Shown here: in pieces, positions 7,591 through 14,955 of the stretch
How positions within the stretch are numbered: position 1 is the stretch's first letter
How the letters are laid out: every line of letters begins with the position of its first letter
DNA from: Clostridiales bacterium UBA4080
GTDB lineage: Bacteria; Bacillota; Clostridia; Lachnospirales; Vallitaleaceae
Direction: 5' to 3'
Length of the DNA: 16,765 nucleotides
Assembly: GCA_002381865.1 (NCBI GenBank)
Contig: DFYO01000020.1
Location: forward strand, 1-16,765
Notes under the pieces: generated by a model
Seen by the model: the letters and a program-made list of their open reading frames with translations, nothing else
What the model was told of the DNA's origin: nothing
Databases searched by the model: none
Made by a program: the position numbers and the translations under genes

Positions 7591-9072
7591 ATGGCAGGGG
7601 CAATAATATTTGCGATAATAATTACTATAATTGCAGGGTTTTATATAAGAGCATATTCAAAATATTGGAAGGAGGCAAAGCTATATTCAAAGGAGAAGCT
7701 ATTACAAAGAATTATTGCAGCTGTAGGATTATATCTAATTGAAATTATATTTAAAGATAAAAAGCTCCAAGAGGTACCTGAAATCTTGCAATTATATGGA
7801 AAAATGGAATACGCAAAAAAATTGCGAGGGTTTCATGCAGAGAGAATAGGGCTGGTATTTGCAGTAATTACAGGGTTTTTATTATTTGCAATGGTAATGA
7901 GCATCAAGGCTGCTTTATCAGTTCCAGTGGAGAGCGTAGAAAAAAATGAATTTGGGAAAGGCGATAAATTATATAGGTATTATTACGAAGCTGAAATCGA
8001 AAAGGAGAAGGCTAGGGAGGAGTATTTTGTTATTAAGATACCTGAAAGTGCTCCCAATCAAGAACAAAAAAAGGAACAAATTAGCAAACTAAAAGAGGAT
8101 TTGCCTAAAATAATTCTAAAGGAAAATGAGAGGATGGATTATGTATATAAACCATTAAACCTTCCTAGAAGGCTTTCAGAGGATATTGAAATTAAGTGGG
8201 AAAGCAGCAATGAAAAAATACTCAATAATAACGGACAGATTAGGTATAACAATCTAAAGGAAGAAGGAGAGGAGGTGGCATTAAATGCTGAAATAAGCTT
8301 TTATGGAGAGATATTAAAGGTTAAATATATACTTAAGCTTTATAAAAAACCTAAAGATAGGGAGGAGCAGGGAGAGTATATTAAAAAAGAGCTGGAAAGA
8401 GAGCTTTCATGGTCAAACTTAAAAGAGGAAGACAATATTAAGGTTTTACTGCCAAAGAGGGTATCAGATTACGAGGCTGAGATTAATTGGTTTTCGGCAT
8501 CAAAGCAGACAAATGCGGTCTCAATAATTGCAGCAGGCTTTTTGGTGGGATTAGCACTTTATTTTTTAAAGCAGGTGGAGCTGCGAAATAAGGTAGAGGA
8601 AAGACAGGAGGAGCTGCTTAGAGAGTTTCCGGGTTTTGTAAATAAAATGGCGCTCTTAATGAATGCTGGAATGACGTTTTCACGTGCGTGGGAAAAGATA
8701 GCGGCAGATTATATGGTTATAAAAGAAAAAAGCAAACGTAAAAGTATTTTATATGAGGAAGTAATAAAAACTTTAGAGGATAGAAAAAAAGGTGTTTCTG
8801 AAATTCTTGCCTATGAGGCTTTTGGACAGAGATGCAAGGTGCCAGAAATATTAAGATTCACAGCTATAACTTTGCAGAATATAAAAAAAGGAAGCGCACT
8901 GCTGATTGAAGCAATTTCACAGCAATCAAAGGAAGCTTGGGCACTAAGAGAAGATTTAGCAAGAAAGAAGGGAGAGAAAGCAGGTACAAAGCTAGTGCTT
9001 CCTATGGGAATTATGTTAATTGGAATACTGGTTATTGTAATTGCACCTGCAATTTTATCAATGAAAATATAA
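7591..9072 (+). CDS. tadC: TadC-like platform protein with Ig-like extracytoplasmic insert
   Basis: The C-terminal third is a recognisable T2SSF domain (about 340-455: LREFPGFVNKMALLMNAGMT, then FTAITLQNIKKGSALLIEAI) between membrane segments at about 309-331 and 468-489, which places it as the second pilus platform protein. Unusually, the N-terminal half carries membrane segments at about 1-20 and 88-108 followed by some 200 hydrophilic residues. Within that part, about 171-255 reads like an atrophied bacterial Ig domain: LPRRLSEDIEIKWESSN, then ILNNNGQIRY, VALNAEIS and KVKYILKL. A second, shorter copy follows (LPKRVSDYEAEINWFSAS) and runs directly into the next membrane segment. Length (493 aa) exceeds the usual TadC of about 300. 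GAGGTG lies ahead of the ATG. The gene is intact and in frame throughout. Confidence 0.8.
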   Translation: MAGAIIFAIIITIIAGFYIRAYSKYWKEAKLYSKEKLLQRIIAAVGLYLIEIIFKDKKLQEVPEILQLYGKMEYAKKLRGFHAERIGLVFAVITGFLLFAMVMSIKAALSVPVESVEKNEFGKGDKLYRYYYEAEIEKEKAREEYFVIKIPESAPNQEQKKEQISKLKEDLPKIILKENERMDYVYKPLNLPRRLSEDIEIKWESSNEKILNNNGQIRYNNLKEEGEEVALNAEISFYGEILKVKYILKLYKKPKDREEQGEYIKKELERELSWSNLKEEDNIKVLLPKRVSDYEAEINWFSASKQTNAVSIIAAGFLVGLALYFLKQVELRNKVEERQEELLREFPGFVNKMALLMNAGMTFSRAWEKIAADYMVIKEKSKRKSILYEEVIKTLEDRKKGVSEILAYEAFGQRCKVPEILRFTAITLQNIKKGSALLIEAISQQSKEAWALREDLARKKGEKAGTKLVLPMGIMLIGILVIVIAPAILSMKI

Positions 9073-9090
9073 TTTAGGGGAGGAAGGAAA

Positions 9091-9252
9091 ATGCTTGAAT
9101 TAATAAAAAATGAGAAGGGTATGGGAATTATAGAGATAGCAATAATTATAGTAATTATTATTGCGTTAGCTCTTATTTTTAAAACTCAGATTGAAGAGCT
9201 AATGAATTCTATATTTGATCAGATAAATACAAATATTTCAGGTATACAATAA
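9091..9252 (+). CDS. Flp1-like Tad prepilin (53 aa)
   Basis: A short gene whose product has every hallmark of a class IVb/Tad prepilin. An 8-10-residue charged leader MLELIKNEKG is followed by MGIIEIAIIIVIIIALALIF, a hydrophobic helix, and then a short polar tail. Cleavage after G10 by a prepilin peptidase would leave the conserved glutamate E15 at position +5 of the mature pilin, as type IV pilins require. The mature subunit would be 43 residues. A very strong purine-rich site (GGGGAGGAAGG) precedes the ATG, consistent with an abundant subunit. It lies between tadC and the FHA gene. It most resembles the Flp1-like family of clostridial Tad loci. Whether it is the major pilin or a minor one cannot be told from sequence. 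Confidence 0.88.
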   Translation: MLELIKNEKGMGIIEIAIIIVIIIALALIFKTQIEELMNSIFDQINTNISGIQ

Positions 9253-9278
9253 CGCAGTTTGGGTAAGGAGGGGTAGAA

Positions 9279-11018
9279 ATGTGGGAGCTTGACAGTCTAA
9301 GAAATACATATATTTGGAAAGGTAAGCTGGAAGAGGTTCATTTATATCAGATTAAAATTCTAGCTTCAAATAAAATAAAAGGCTTTATTAAAATGGATAT
9401 GCTTAATAAAGATGGAATATGTATTTTAGAATATAAAATTGACAATAAAATAAGTCTTGATAAATATTTAGAAGAAAACGAGCATAATATGCTGGATTAT
9501 CAAGTGTATATCGAAAAGCTCCTTGAAGCGATGAAAACAGCTGATAATTATTTGCTATCTAAAGCCAATGTTTTGATAAATCCCCTCCAAATTTTTTTAG
9601 ATGAAAAGAGCAAGGACATTGAGATAATATATTTTCCAAAAAAAGAATATGAACAAGAGGCGATAGAAGACTTAAAAAGCCTAATTAATTTGATAAAGCC
9701 GCTACTTATAAAAGAAAAGACAAATGCTGAAAAGCTACTGAAAAAGATTGATAAAGCCATAGTTGAAAAGCAGAGCAACTATAATATATTAAATATAATT
9801 ATGAAGGAAGAAGAGGATAAAGAACAAGATAAGATAAGGCTGATTAATGAAAGCATTAAAGAAGAGCATGAAAATGAACAAGAAAAAGAGAGCCTCTGGG
9901 AAGATGCGAATTACGAAGAGGAGCTTAAAATAAATGATAATGCTCATAATGCCAATTTGCAAATACAAGAATCAGGTTTAAAAAAGAGTAGTGGAAGGAT
10001 AATAGTATTTTTGACAATACAAATTTTGCTAGGAGCAAATATCTGGTTTGGTTTTACAAATTTTTTGTTGGAATATGAAAGCTATCAGATAAAGCTGATT
10101 TTAATTGGAGCAGGTCTTGTTTGTTTAGCCTTAGCTGAGCTTTTAATTGTAAAATTAATATTTTCAAGAAGCCTCAAAAGAGTAGAAAATAAGGACAAAA
10201 GAGTAAAAGAAAAAGGAGTTAAAGAAAAAAGAGTTAAAGAAAAGAAAGAATACAAAATTAAAAAAGCTAAAGAAAGTTCGAAAAAACCAATTAAAGAAAG
10301 CAAGTGGAATTGGTATGAAGAGGAACAAGACGAAGAAAAAATATCTATGGGTGAGGAAGAACTACAAGAAGAGCTACAAGAAGAGCTACAAGAAGAGTTA
10401 GAAGAACTACAAGAAGAGCTAGAAGAACTGCAAGAAGAAATACAAGAAGAAATACAAGAAGAAATACAAGAAGAGCTAGAAAGGGAGATGAGTGAGTCAG
10501 AAATCGAAGAAGAAGCAGTCTTTCCAGAAGAAATGATTTCAAAAGATATTAACAAAGCAGAATTAAAAGAAAAAAAACTGGATATACTAATAGAGGATAT
10601 GAATAATAAATCAAAAGAGGAGGAGAAGGCTAAGAGCAATAAGTCTGAGAGCAATGGGGTTAAGAGTAATAAGGCGGGATATGAGATTAATAATAGAAAG
10701 AAGGACGAGTCGCTAATACTACCATTTGAAAGAGTATATCTGGTTGACTCGAAAAAAGTGCATATTCCAATTCACAAATCGGTTTTTGTAATGGGGAAAA
10801 TGAAGTCGATTGCAGATTTCGTAATTCAGGATAATCGGGTAAGCAGAGTGCACTGCAAGATTATTAGAGAAGGCAAAAAATGTTATATATATGATTTGGA
10901 ATCAAAGAACGGAACTTATGTCAATACTCTTAAAATTCAAGAACATATAAAGGTACCTTTATTTGATGGGGACAAAATCAAAATTGTAGACTATGAATAT
11001 ACAGTACGCTTTTACTAA
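9279..11018 (+). CDS. Membrane FHA-domain protein of the Tad locus
   Basis: The N-terminal region (about 1-200) resembles, from memory, the DUF6382 family found with FHA domains in clostridial Tad loci. Two membrane segments follow (about 242-265 and 272-296). Next come a strongly basic stretch (about 303-345, many KEK and VKEK units), a strongly acidic stretch with a repetitive EELQEELQEE run (about 359-403), and a C-terminal FHA domain (about 486-579). The FHA phosphopeptide-binding residues are visible: S522 and H525 in RVSRVH, and N544-G545 in SKNGTYVN. The usual first Arg (GR) is Lys (MGK, 505-507). A phosphothreonine partner is implied, but no Ser/Thr kinase gene lies here. GGAGGGG is well placed before the ATG. 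Its exact role in pilus assembly is not known to me. Confidence 0.82.
   Translation: MWELDSLRNTYIWKGKLEEVHLYQIKILASNKIKGFIKMDMLNKDGICILEYKIDNKISLDKYLEENEHNMLDYQVYIEKLLEAMKTADNYLLSKANVLINPLQIFLDEKSKDIEIIYFPKKEYEQEAIEDLKSLINLIKPLLIKEKTNAEKLLKKIDKAIVEKQSNYNILNIIMKEEEDKEQDKIRLINESIKEEHENEQEKESLWEDANYEEELKINDNAHNANLQIQESGLKKSSGRIIVFLTIQILLGANIWFGFTNFLLEYESYQIKLILIGAGLVCLALAELLIVKLIFSRSLKRVENKDKRVKEKGVKEKRVKEKKEYKIKKAKESSKKPIKESKWNWYEEEQDEEKISMGEEELQEELQEELQEELEELQEELEELQEEIQEEIQEEIQEELEREMSESEIEEEAVFPEEMISKDINKAELKEKKLDILIEDMNNKSKEEEKAKSNKSESNGVKSNKAGYEINNRKKDESLILPFERVYLVDSKKVHIPIHKSVFVMGKMKSIADFVIQDNRVSRVHCKIIREGKKCYIYDLESKNGTYVNTLKIQEHIKVPLFDGDKIKIVDYEYTVRFY
10353..10482 (+). repeat. In-frame tandem 12-bp repeat in the FHA gene
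   Basis: Units close to caagaagagcta repeat head to tail with small variations, including a 21-base double-step version around 10400-10430 and a run of caagaagaaata units at 10430-10470. All changes keep the frame. The encoded run alternates EELQ, EEIQ and EELE and would form a long acidic helix. Near-identical units of this length are prone to replication slippage. Confidence 0.9.
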
Positions 11019-11114
11019 CTATTAGATTACGAGCGTTAAGGACAGATGCAAGGCTACTAATTATTGGATTACGAGCTTTAAGGATACAGGGAGGACACTA
11101 ATTATTGAAGGATA
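11015..11114 (+). repeat. Imperfect direct repeats after the FHA gene
   Basis: A unit of about 42 bases occurs three times: 11015-11044 (starting in the FHA stop codon region), 11057-11086, and a shortened copy at 11098-11114. The core of each full copy is ctaa-ytatt-rgattacgag followed by ckttaaggaya. The third copy lacks the gattacgag portion. The repeats sit wholly in the 123-base gap before the next gene and contain stop codons, so they do not encode protein. Confidence 0.75.
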
Positions 11115-11141
11115 GAATAAGCTTTTTTAACGGGGGGGCAA

Positions 11142-11801
11142 ATGATTAAAAACAATGGGGATTTGCTGGCAATTGGGGCAATATTTTTCTTTATGACAGC
11201 ATTACTTATGTTTCAGGAGAAGGAAGATATTGAAAGTATAATATACAGAACATTTTTAGAAAGCTCAATAGATTTCGAGGGCAGCATTGATTTGAATAAT
11301 TTTGAAATTGAATTTAATGGGGGTAAAGAGAAGGATAAAATGAGAATGACATTTTTTAAAAGAGACATTCTTGAAAAAACAAGCTTTGTTTTGTTGGATT
11401 ATTATGAAACCAAGGGAAAGAGTTATTATTCAACGGCAATGCAGAGCTGGAGGAATACAGAGCCTATTAAGGATAATGAGTTCATAAAGAATATAGAAGG
11501 GATAAGTTTTGAAAAATCAAAGCTGTTAGAAAATATAGATATTAAAGAAGAAGGAGTTGAGTATATTTCTTTAAAACATAATGCAGTTAAAGAGATGGAA
11601 ATTAGAACCAGAGCATACTTAATTCATAAAAACGACTTTATTATTAAGCTGTTTATAGATGACAATAATCAAATAAGGAAGCTTGAAGCCAATTGCTGCT
11701 TTCAGGGAGAGAAGATAGAGGCTGAGATTTTTTTTGCAGCAACAGAAAAAACTAGGGCTTGCCTACAACCAGAGAATATCGACGCTATAGAAAGTGATTA
11801 G
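11142..11801 (+). CDS. Unrecognised membrane-anchored protein, last gene of the Tad locus
   Basis: I do not recognise this 219-residue protein. A hydrophobic segment at about 8-25 (LLAIGAIFFFMTALLMF), preceded by MIKNN, suggests an uncleaved N-terminal anchor with the rest outside the membrane. There is no lipobox cysteine. The remainder alternates beta-type strands and charged turns (FEGSIDLNNFEIEFNGG, SYYSTAMQSWRNTE, FIIKLFIDDNNQIRKLEANC), a pattern loosely like LolA/LppX-fold proteins, but no signature residue confirms that. Two cysteines (CC) lie near 185 and another near 208. A G7 run precedes the ATG and serves as the binding site. Position and strand suggest cotranscription with the Tad genes, so a pseudopilin or accessory role is possible but unproven. 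Confidence 0.7.
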   Translation: MIKNNGDLLAIGAIFFFMTALLMFQEKEDIESIIYRTFLESSIDFEGSIDLNNFEIEFNGGKEKDKMRMTFFKRDILEKTSFVLLDYYETKGKSYYSTAMQSWRNTEPIKDNEFIKNIEGISFEKSKLLENIDIKEEGVEYISLKHNAVKEMEIRTRAYLIHKNDFIIKLFIDDNNQIRKLEANCCFQGEKIEAEIFFAATEKTRACLQPENIDAIESD

Positions 11802-11911
11802 TGACTTAGGTCATTGCTTTCTGTGACGCGCGATACTTACGCATCTAATAAATAATGTGTACAATAAAATTGTTGCAATTATAAGAAATGAATATACAGG
11901 GGGTTAAATAT

Positions 11912-12694
11912 ATGGCACATGAAGTTGACTATGAATTGTTTGGAGATGATTTGCAATTTGTAGAGATTGCCCTAGACCAAGCGGAAGCGGTTGTAGCAGA
12001 AGCTGGCGCTATGATGTACATGGAGCAGGGCATCCAGATGGAGACAATTTTTGGAGATGGCAGCGATCAAGGTAATAAAAGCGGATTAATGGGAATGCTT
12101 GCTAGCGCAGGCAAAAGAGTAATTACCGGTGAGAGCTTATTTATGACTATTTTTGAAAACAAAGATAGCCGTCAGAGGAAAGTAGCCTTTGCAGCACCGT
12201 ATCCTGGCAAAATAATACCTATGGATTTAAGAAATTTTGGAGGCAAAATAATTTGTCAAAAGGATGCATTTTTATGTGCAGCAAAAGGGACGGCTGTAGG
12301 AATAGCATTCCAGAAAAAAATCGGAGTAGGCTTTTTTGGAGGAGAGGGCTTTATTATGCAAAAGCTTGAGGGAGATGGATTGGCTTTTCTTCATGCAGGC
12401 GGATGCATTGTTAAAAGGGAGCTTCAACCAGGAGAAACCTTGAGAGTAGATACAGGATGTCTTGTTGCGCTAACATCAACAGTTGAATATGATGTTCAAT
12501 TTGTTGGAGGAATTAAGAATTCGATTTTTGGTGGAGAAGGTTTGTTTTTTGCAACATTAGCAGGACCTGGAACAGTATGGCTTCAGTCACTTCCATTTAA
12601 TAAAATGGCAGACAGAATTATGACAGCAGCAAGAGGTACAGGCTCAGGCTCAAAGGAACAGGGCAGTATTTTAAACATATTAAATAATCTATAA
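11912..12694 (+). CDS. AIM24 family protein (TIGR00266 type)
   Basis: A 260-residue protein with the recognisable AIM24 start MAHEVDYELFGDDLQFVEIA followed by EAVVAEAGAMMYM, and the glycine-rich repeated beta strands of the family (GVGFFGGEGFIMQKLEGDG, FVGGIKNSIFGGEGLFFATL). The family folds as stacked beta units. Yeast AIM24 is a mitochondrial inner-membrane protein, while the bacterial role is not established. I chose ATG 11912 because GGGGG lies 8 bases ahead and the family normally begins there. An in-frame ATG at 11888 would add 8 residues without a binding site. The 86 bases upstream hold only a weak -10-like TACAAT at 11860-11865, so it may be read from the Tad transcript or its own promoter. 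A terminator follows. Confidence 0.88.
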   Translation: MAHEVDYELFGDDLQFVEIALDQAEAVVAEAGAMMYMEQGIQMETIFGDGSDQGNKSGLMGMLASAGKRVITGESLFMTIFENKDSRQRKVAFAAPYPGKIIPMDLRNFGGKIICQKDAFLCAAKGTAVGIAFQKKIGVGFFGGEGFIMQKLEGDGLAFLHAGGCIVKRELQPGETLRVDTGCLVALTSTVEYDVQFVGGIKNSIFGGEGLFFATLAGPGTVWLQSLPFNKMADRIMTAARGTGSGSKEQGSILNILNNL

Positions 12695-12763
12695 GAAAGC
12701 AATTGATGCTTGACTATATAGAATGAATTTGCCGGTGTTATGTAGAGGTTAAGAGGAAGTATG

Positions 12764-12796
12764 AGAAAAAGCTATTCTGATTGAATAGCTTTTTCT
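12764..12796. terminator. Rho-independent terminator after the AIM24 gene
   Basis: A perfect 14-bp stem (12764-12777 with 12783-12796; arms AGAAAAAGCTATTC and its complement) with a 5-base loop. The A run on one side and the T run on the other would allow termination from either direction. It separates the AIM24 gene from the two-component operon. Confidence 0.8.
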
Positions 12797-12797
12797 A

Positions 12798-12826
12798 TTG
12801 CAGATTTCTCAAGTAAATAGGATAAT
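12798..12826 (+). promoter_or_regulatory. Candidate promoter of the two-component operon
   Basis: TTGCAG at 12798-12803 (3 of 6) and GATAAT at 12821-12826 (5 of 6) are separated by 17 bases, just after the terminator and 84 bases before the first sensor gene. The -35 match is weak, as might suit an activated promoter. It is the only reasonable pair in this gap. Confidence 0.4.
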
Positions 12827-12909
12827 GATAAGAGAAGAGCATTTGATGAGATAAAGGATAAAACAATGCACACAAAAATATATAAGGTTATTTTGGCCGG
12901 AGGTTAAAA

Positions 12910-14283
12910 ATGTATGAGCTAGATGAATTTAAGATGATTTTCCTGGTATTATTTACAACCGTTTTAATGGCTATTTATTTTGTATATATTGAGGCAAAAG
13001 TGAGATTTAATTCATATACTCGAGTTTTTTTGAAGATCCATGCATTTTTAATAGTCTGGAGTTTGTTTTTTTTGCTGCAAAATATGATACAGCAAAAGGA
13101 AATAGACGCAATTTCATTAGTAATACAAAATATTGCTATTTGTATGGTTACATACTACAATATGCTCTTTGTTCAAAGCTTTCACGGTGAAAAAAAAATA
13201 TCGGCTGTAATAAAAAGTGCTTTTGGATTTATTCCAATTATAGCAGGCTTATTTAGTTCACTTTCAATAATCTTTCCAAATTGGGAATATAGCAGAAAGG
13301 GAATGTTTTTTGCGTCATTAGCACTCTTGTTATATGTATTGGGGGGAATACTAAGCTATATAAGGGGCATGCTGCGTATTAATGAAAAAATAATTGTATA
13401 TCAAACGATGTACTATTTTTCTGCCATATTCCTAGTTTTTATGTGTACTGCAGTATTGTTCTTTAACAATACAGGAAAACAGATAATTATTTTAAATGCA
13501 TTATTGCCGGGATATCTTGTTTTTTTGATTTGGATTACAATAAAGCATCAGCTTTATGAACAATTGCCGTTTGTATTTGATAGTATATTGGATAATTCTG
13601 GGTATGGAATTATTATTTTTGATAATAATTTGAAGCTGGTAGATTATAATAGAAAATTTTTGAGTAGATATATTGACATGGAGCAGATATTAGACTTAAA
13701 GGGTTTAATTCAAAAGCTTGAACAGGTCTGTCAAAATAGACTTTCCGTTGAAAACTTTAAAGAAGCTGCAGAAAATATAGAAGAAAACTATATTTCAGGA
13801 GAACTAACAGTTACAAACAAAGAAATAATCAGCAACTTAAACTATTCAGTTATGGGACTGTTAGATTCTAATAAAAATAAAATGGGCACATTAGTTACCA
13901 TTAGAGATATGACAACTACAATTCAAATACAGCTGGATTTACAAAATAAAAACCAGGAACTAATTCAGGCAAATGAAAAGCTTAAGGAGCATATAGGAAA
14001 AATTCATGAATTAGAAATTGAAAAAGAAAGAAATGCTTTAATGGAGGAAATTAGTGATACCTTTGGCCATTCTATGACAGAAATTCTTGCCTTGCTTGAG
14101 GTAGGGGGAATACTGCTTGAGAAAAAGGAGACAGAAGCTTTAACAATTAATAATATTGAAGAGACTATTTTAAGATCAAGGAATGCCTTAACACAGATGA
14201 GAGAAGCAGTTTCTCGTTATAACAAGAATTCAGATTGCCGAGAAATAGCTGCTGAAAAAATAAAAGGAATTTTTAACCAATGA
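12910..14283 (+). CDS. Degenerate 7TM-PAS histidine-kinase-like sensor lacking the ATPase domain
   Basis: The N-terminal 215 residues hold seven hydrophobic segments (about 7-27, 40-57, 65-85, 100-122, 130-153, 168-188, 194-214), matching histidine-kinase 7TM input domains. A PAS-like domain follows (about 220-340: GYGIIIFDNNLKLVDYNRKF), then a coiled coil and a HisKA_3-like helix hairpin (about 370-440). Aligned with the complete kinase at 14956, whose helix reads ELHDIIGHSL, this protein reads EISDTFGHSM, so the phosphoacceptor His is Ser382. The protein ends at 457 aa, just after the hairpin, with no N, G1 or G2 boxes. The response regulator starts 13 bases later with its own binding site, so no frameshifted ATPase domain is hidden. 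It cannot autophosphorylate, and a modulatory role is inferred. GGAGG lies 7 bases before the ATG. Confidence 0.85.
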   Translation: MYELDEFKMIFLVLFTTVLMAIYFVYIEAKVRFNSYTRVFLKIHAFLIVWSLFFLLQNMIQQKEIDAISLVIQNIAICMVTYYNMLFVQSFHGEKKISAVIKSAFGFIPIIAGLFSSLSIIFPNWEYSRKGMFFASLALLLYVLGGILSYIRGMLRINEKIIVYQTMYYFSAIFLVFMCTAVLFFNNTGKQIIILNALLPGYLVFLIWITIKHQLYEQLPFVFDSILDNSGYGIIIFDNNLKLVDYNRKFLSRYIDMEQILDLKGLIQKLEQVCQNRLSVENFKEAAENIEENYISGELTVTNKEIISNLNYSVMGLLDSNKNKMGTLVTIRDMTTTIQIQLDLQNKNQELIQANEKLKEHIGKIHELEIEKERNALMEEISDTFGHSMTEILALLEVGGILLEKKETEALTINNIEETILRSRNALTQMREAVSRYNKNSDCREIAAEKIKGIFNQ

Positions 14284-14296
14284 AGGAGGGAATATT

Positions 14297-14947
14297 GTGA
14301 TTAAAGCAATGGTAGTAGATGATCAGACATTGTTAAAGGAAACCTTGATTTTTATGCTAAATCAGGATAAGGATATAGAGGCAATTGATGGCGGAGGAAA
14401 TGGATACGAGGCATTAGAAAAATGCAAGGAATTCAGACCAGATATAGTACTTATGGATATTAGGATGCCAAAATTAGATGGGATAAATGCAACTAATAAA
14501 ATCAAGGAAATATACCCACATTTAAAAATACTTATTCTGACAACCTTTGAAGATGAGGAAAGTATATTTGAAGCCATGGAAAAAGGAGCGGATGGATATC
14601 TTGTAAAGGATATTAAGCCGGATGCTCTGGTTATGGCAGTAAAAGCAGCTATTCAAGATTTGTATGTAATGCACAAAAACGCATTAGATTATTTGCGAAA
14701 AGGAATTAACAAGACGATTGCTCAAAAAAAATCCACATCAAATGCAATCGAGTGCTTTGATTTGACAAATAAAGAAATAACCATTATCAGGCATATTGTT
14801 AATGGGAAAAGTAACAAGGAAATAGCAGAGGAGCTTAATTTTACTGAGGGAACTGTAAAAAACAAGGTTTCAAGGTTATTAGACAAGCTTGGACTAAAGG
14901 ATAGAACCCAAATGGTGGTTTTTGCAATAAAAAATAATTTAAGCTAG
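14297..14947 (+). CDS. NarL/FixJ-family response regulator
   Basis: DNA-binding response regulator. The receiver domain (1-120) has the acidic pair D8-D9, phosphoacceptor D54 in VLMDIRMP, T82/T83 and K104 in YLVKDI, all conserved. The C-terminal LuxR-type helix-turn-helix (about 153-214: LTNKEITIIRHIVNGKSNKE, then EGTVKNKVSRLLDKL) is complete. Length (216 aa) is standard. It starts at GTG 14297, with AAGGAGGG 6 bases ahead. It lies between the degenerate sensor and the intact kinase, with gaps of 13 and 8 bases, so the three are almost surely cotranscribed. The target genes are not evident in the window. NarL regulators often control an adjacent operon, and here the downstream side runs off the window. 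Confidence 0.95.
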   Translation: MIKAMVVDDQTLLKETLIFMLNQDKDIEAIDGGGNGYEALEKCKEFRPDIVLMDIRMPKLDGINATNKIKEIYPHLKILILTTFEDEESIFEAMEKGADGYLVKDIKPDALVMAVKAAIQDLYVMHKNALDYLRKGINKTIAQKKSTSNAIECFDLTNKEITIIRHIVNGKSNKEIAEELNFTEGTVKNKVSRLLDKLGLKDRTQMVVFAIKNNLS

Positions 14948-14955
14948 GTGATAAT

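Noticed and set aside
10085..10654. Long minus-strand open frame, Ser/Cys-rich, opposite the FHA gene
   Set aside because: It is the mirror of the Glu/Gln/Leu repeat codons, and no binding site or plausible protein family supports it.
11802..11887. Promoter before the AIM24 gene (TTACGC with TACAAT at 11860-11865)
   Set aside because: The -35 matches only 2 of 6 positions, so no promoter is claimed.
11888..11911. Earlier ATG of the AIM24 gene at 11888
   Set aside because: No binding site lies ahead of it, whereas ATG 11912 has GGGGG at 8 bases and matches the usual family N-terminus.
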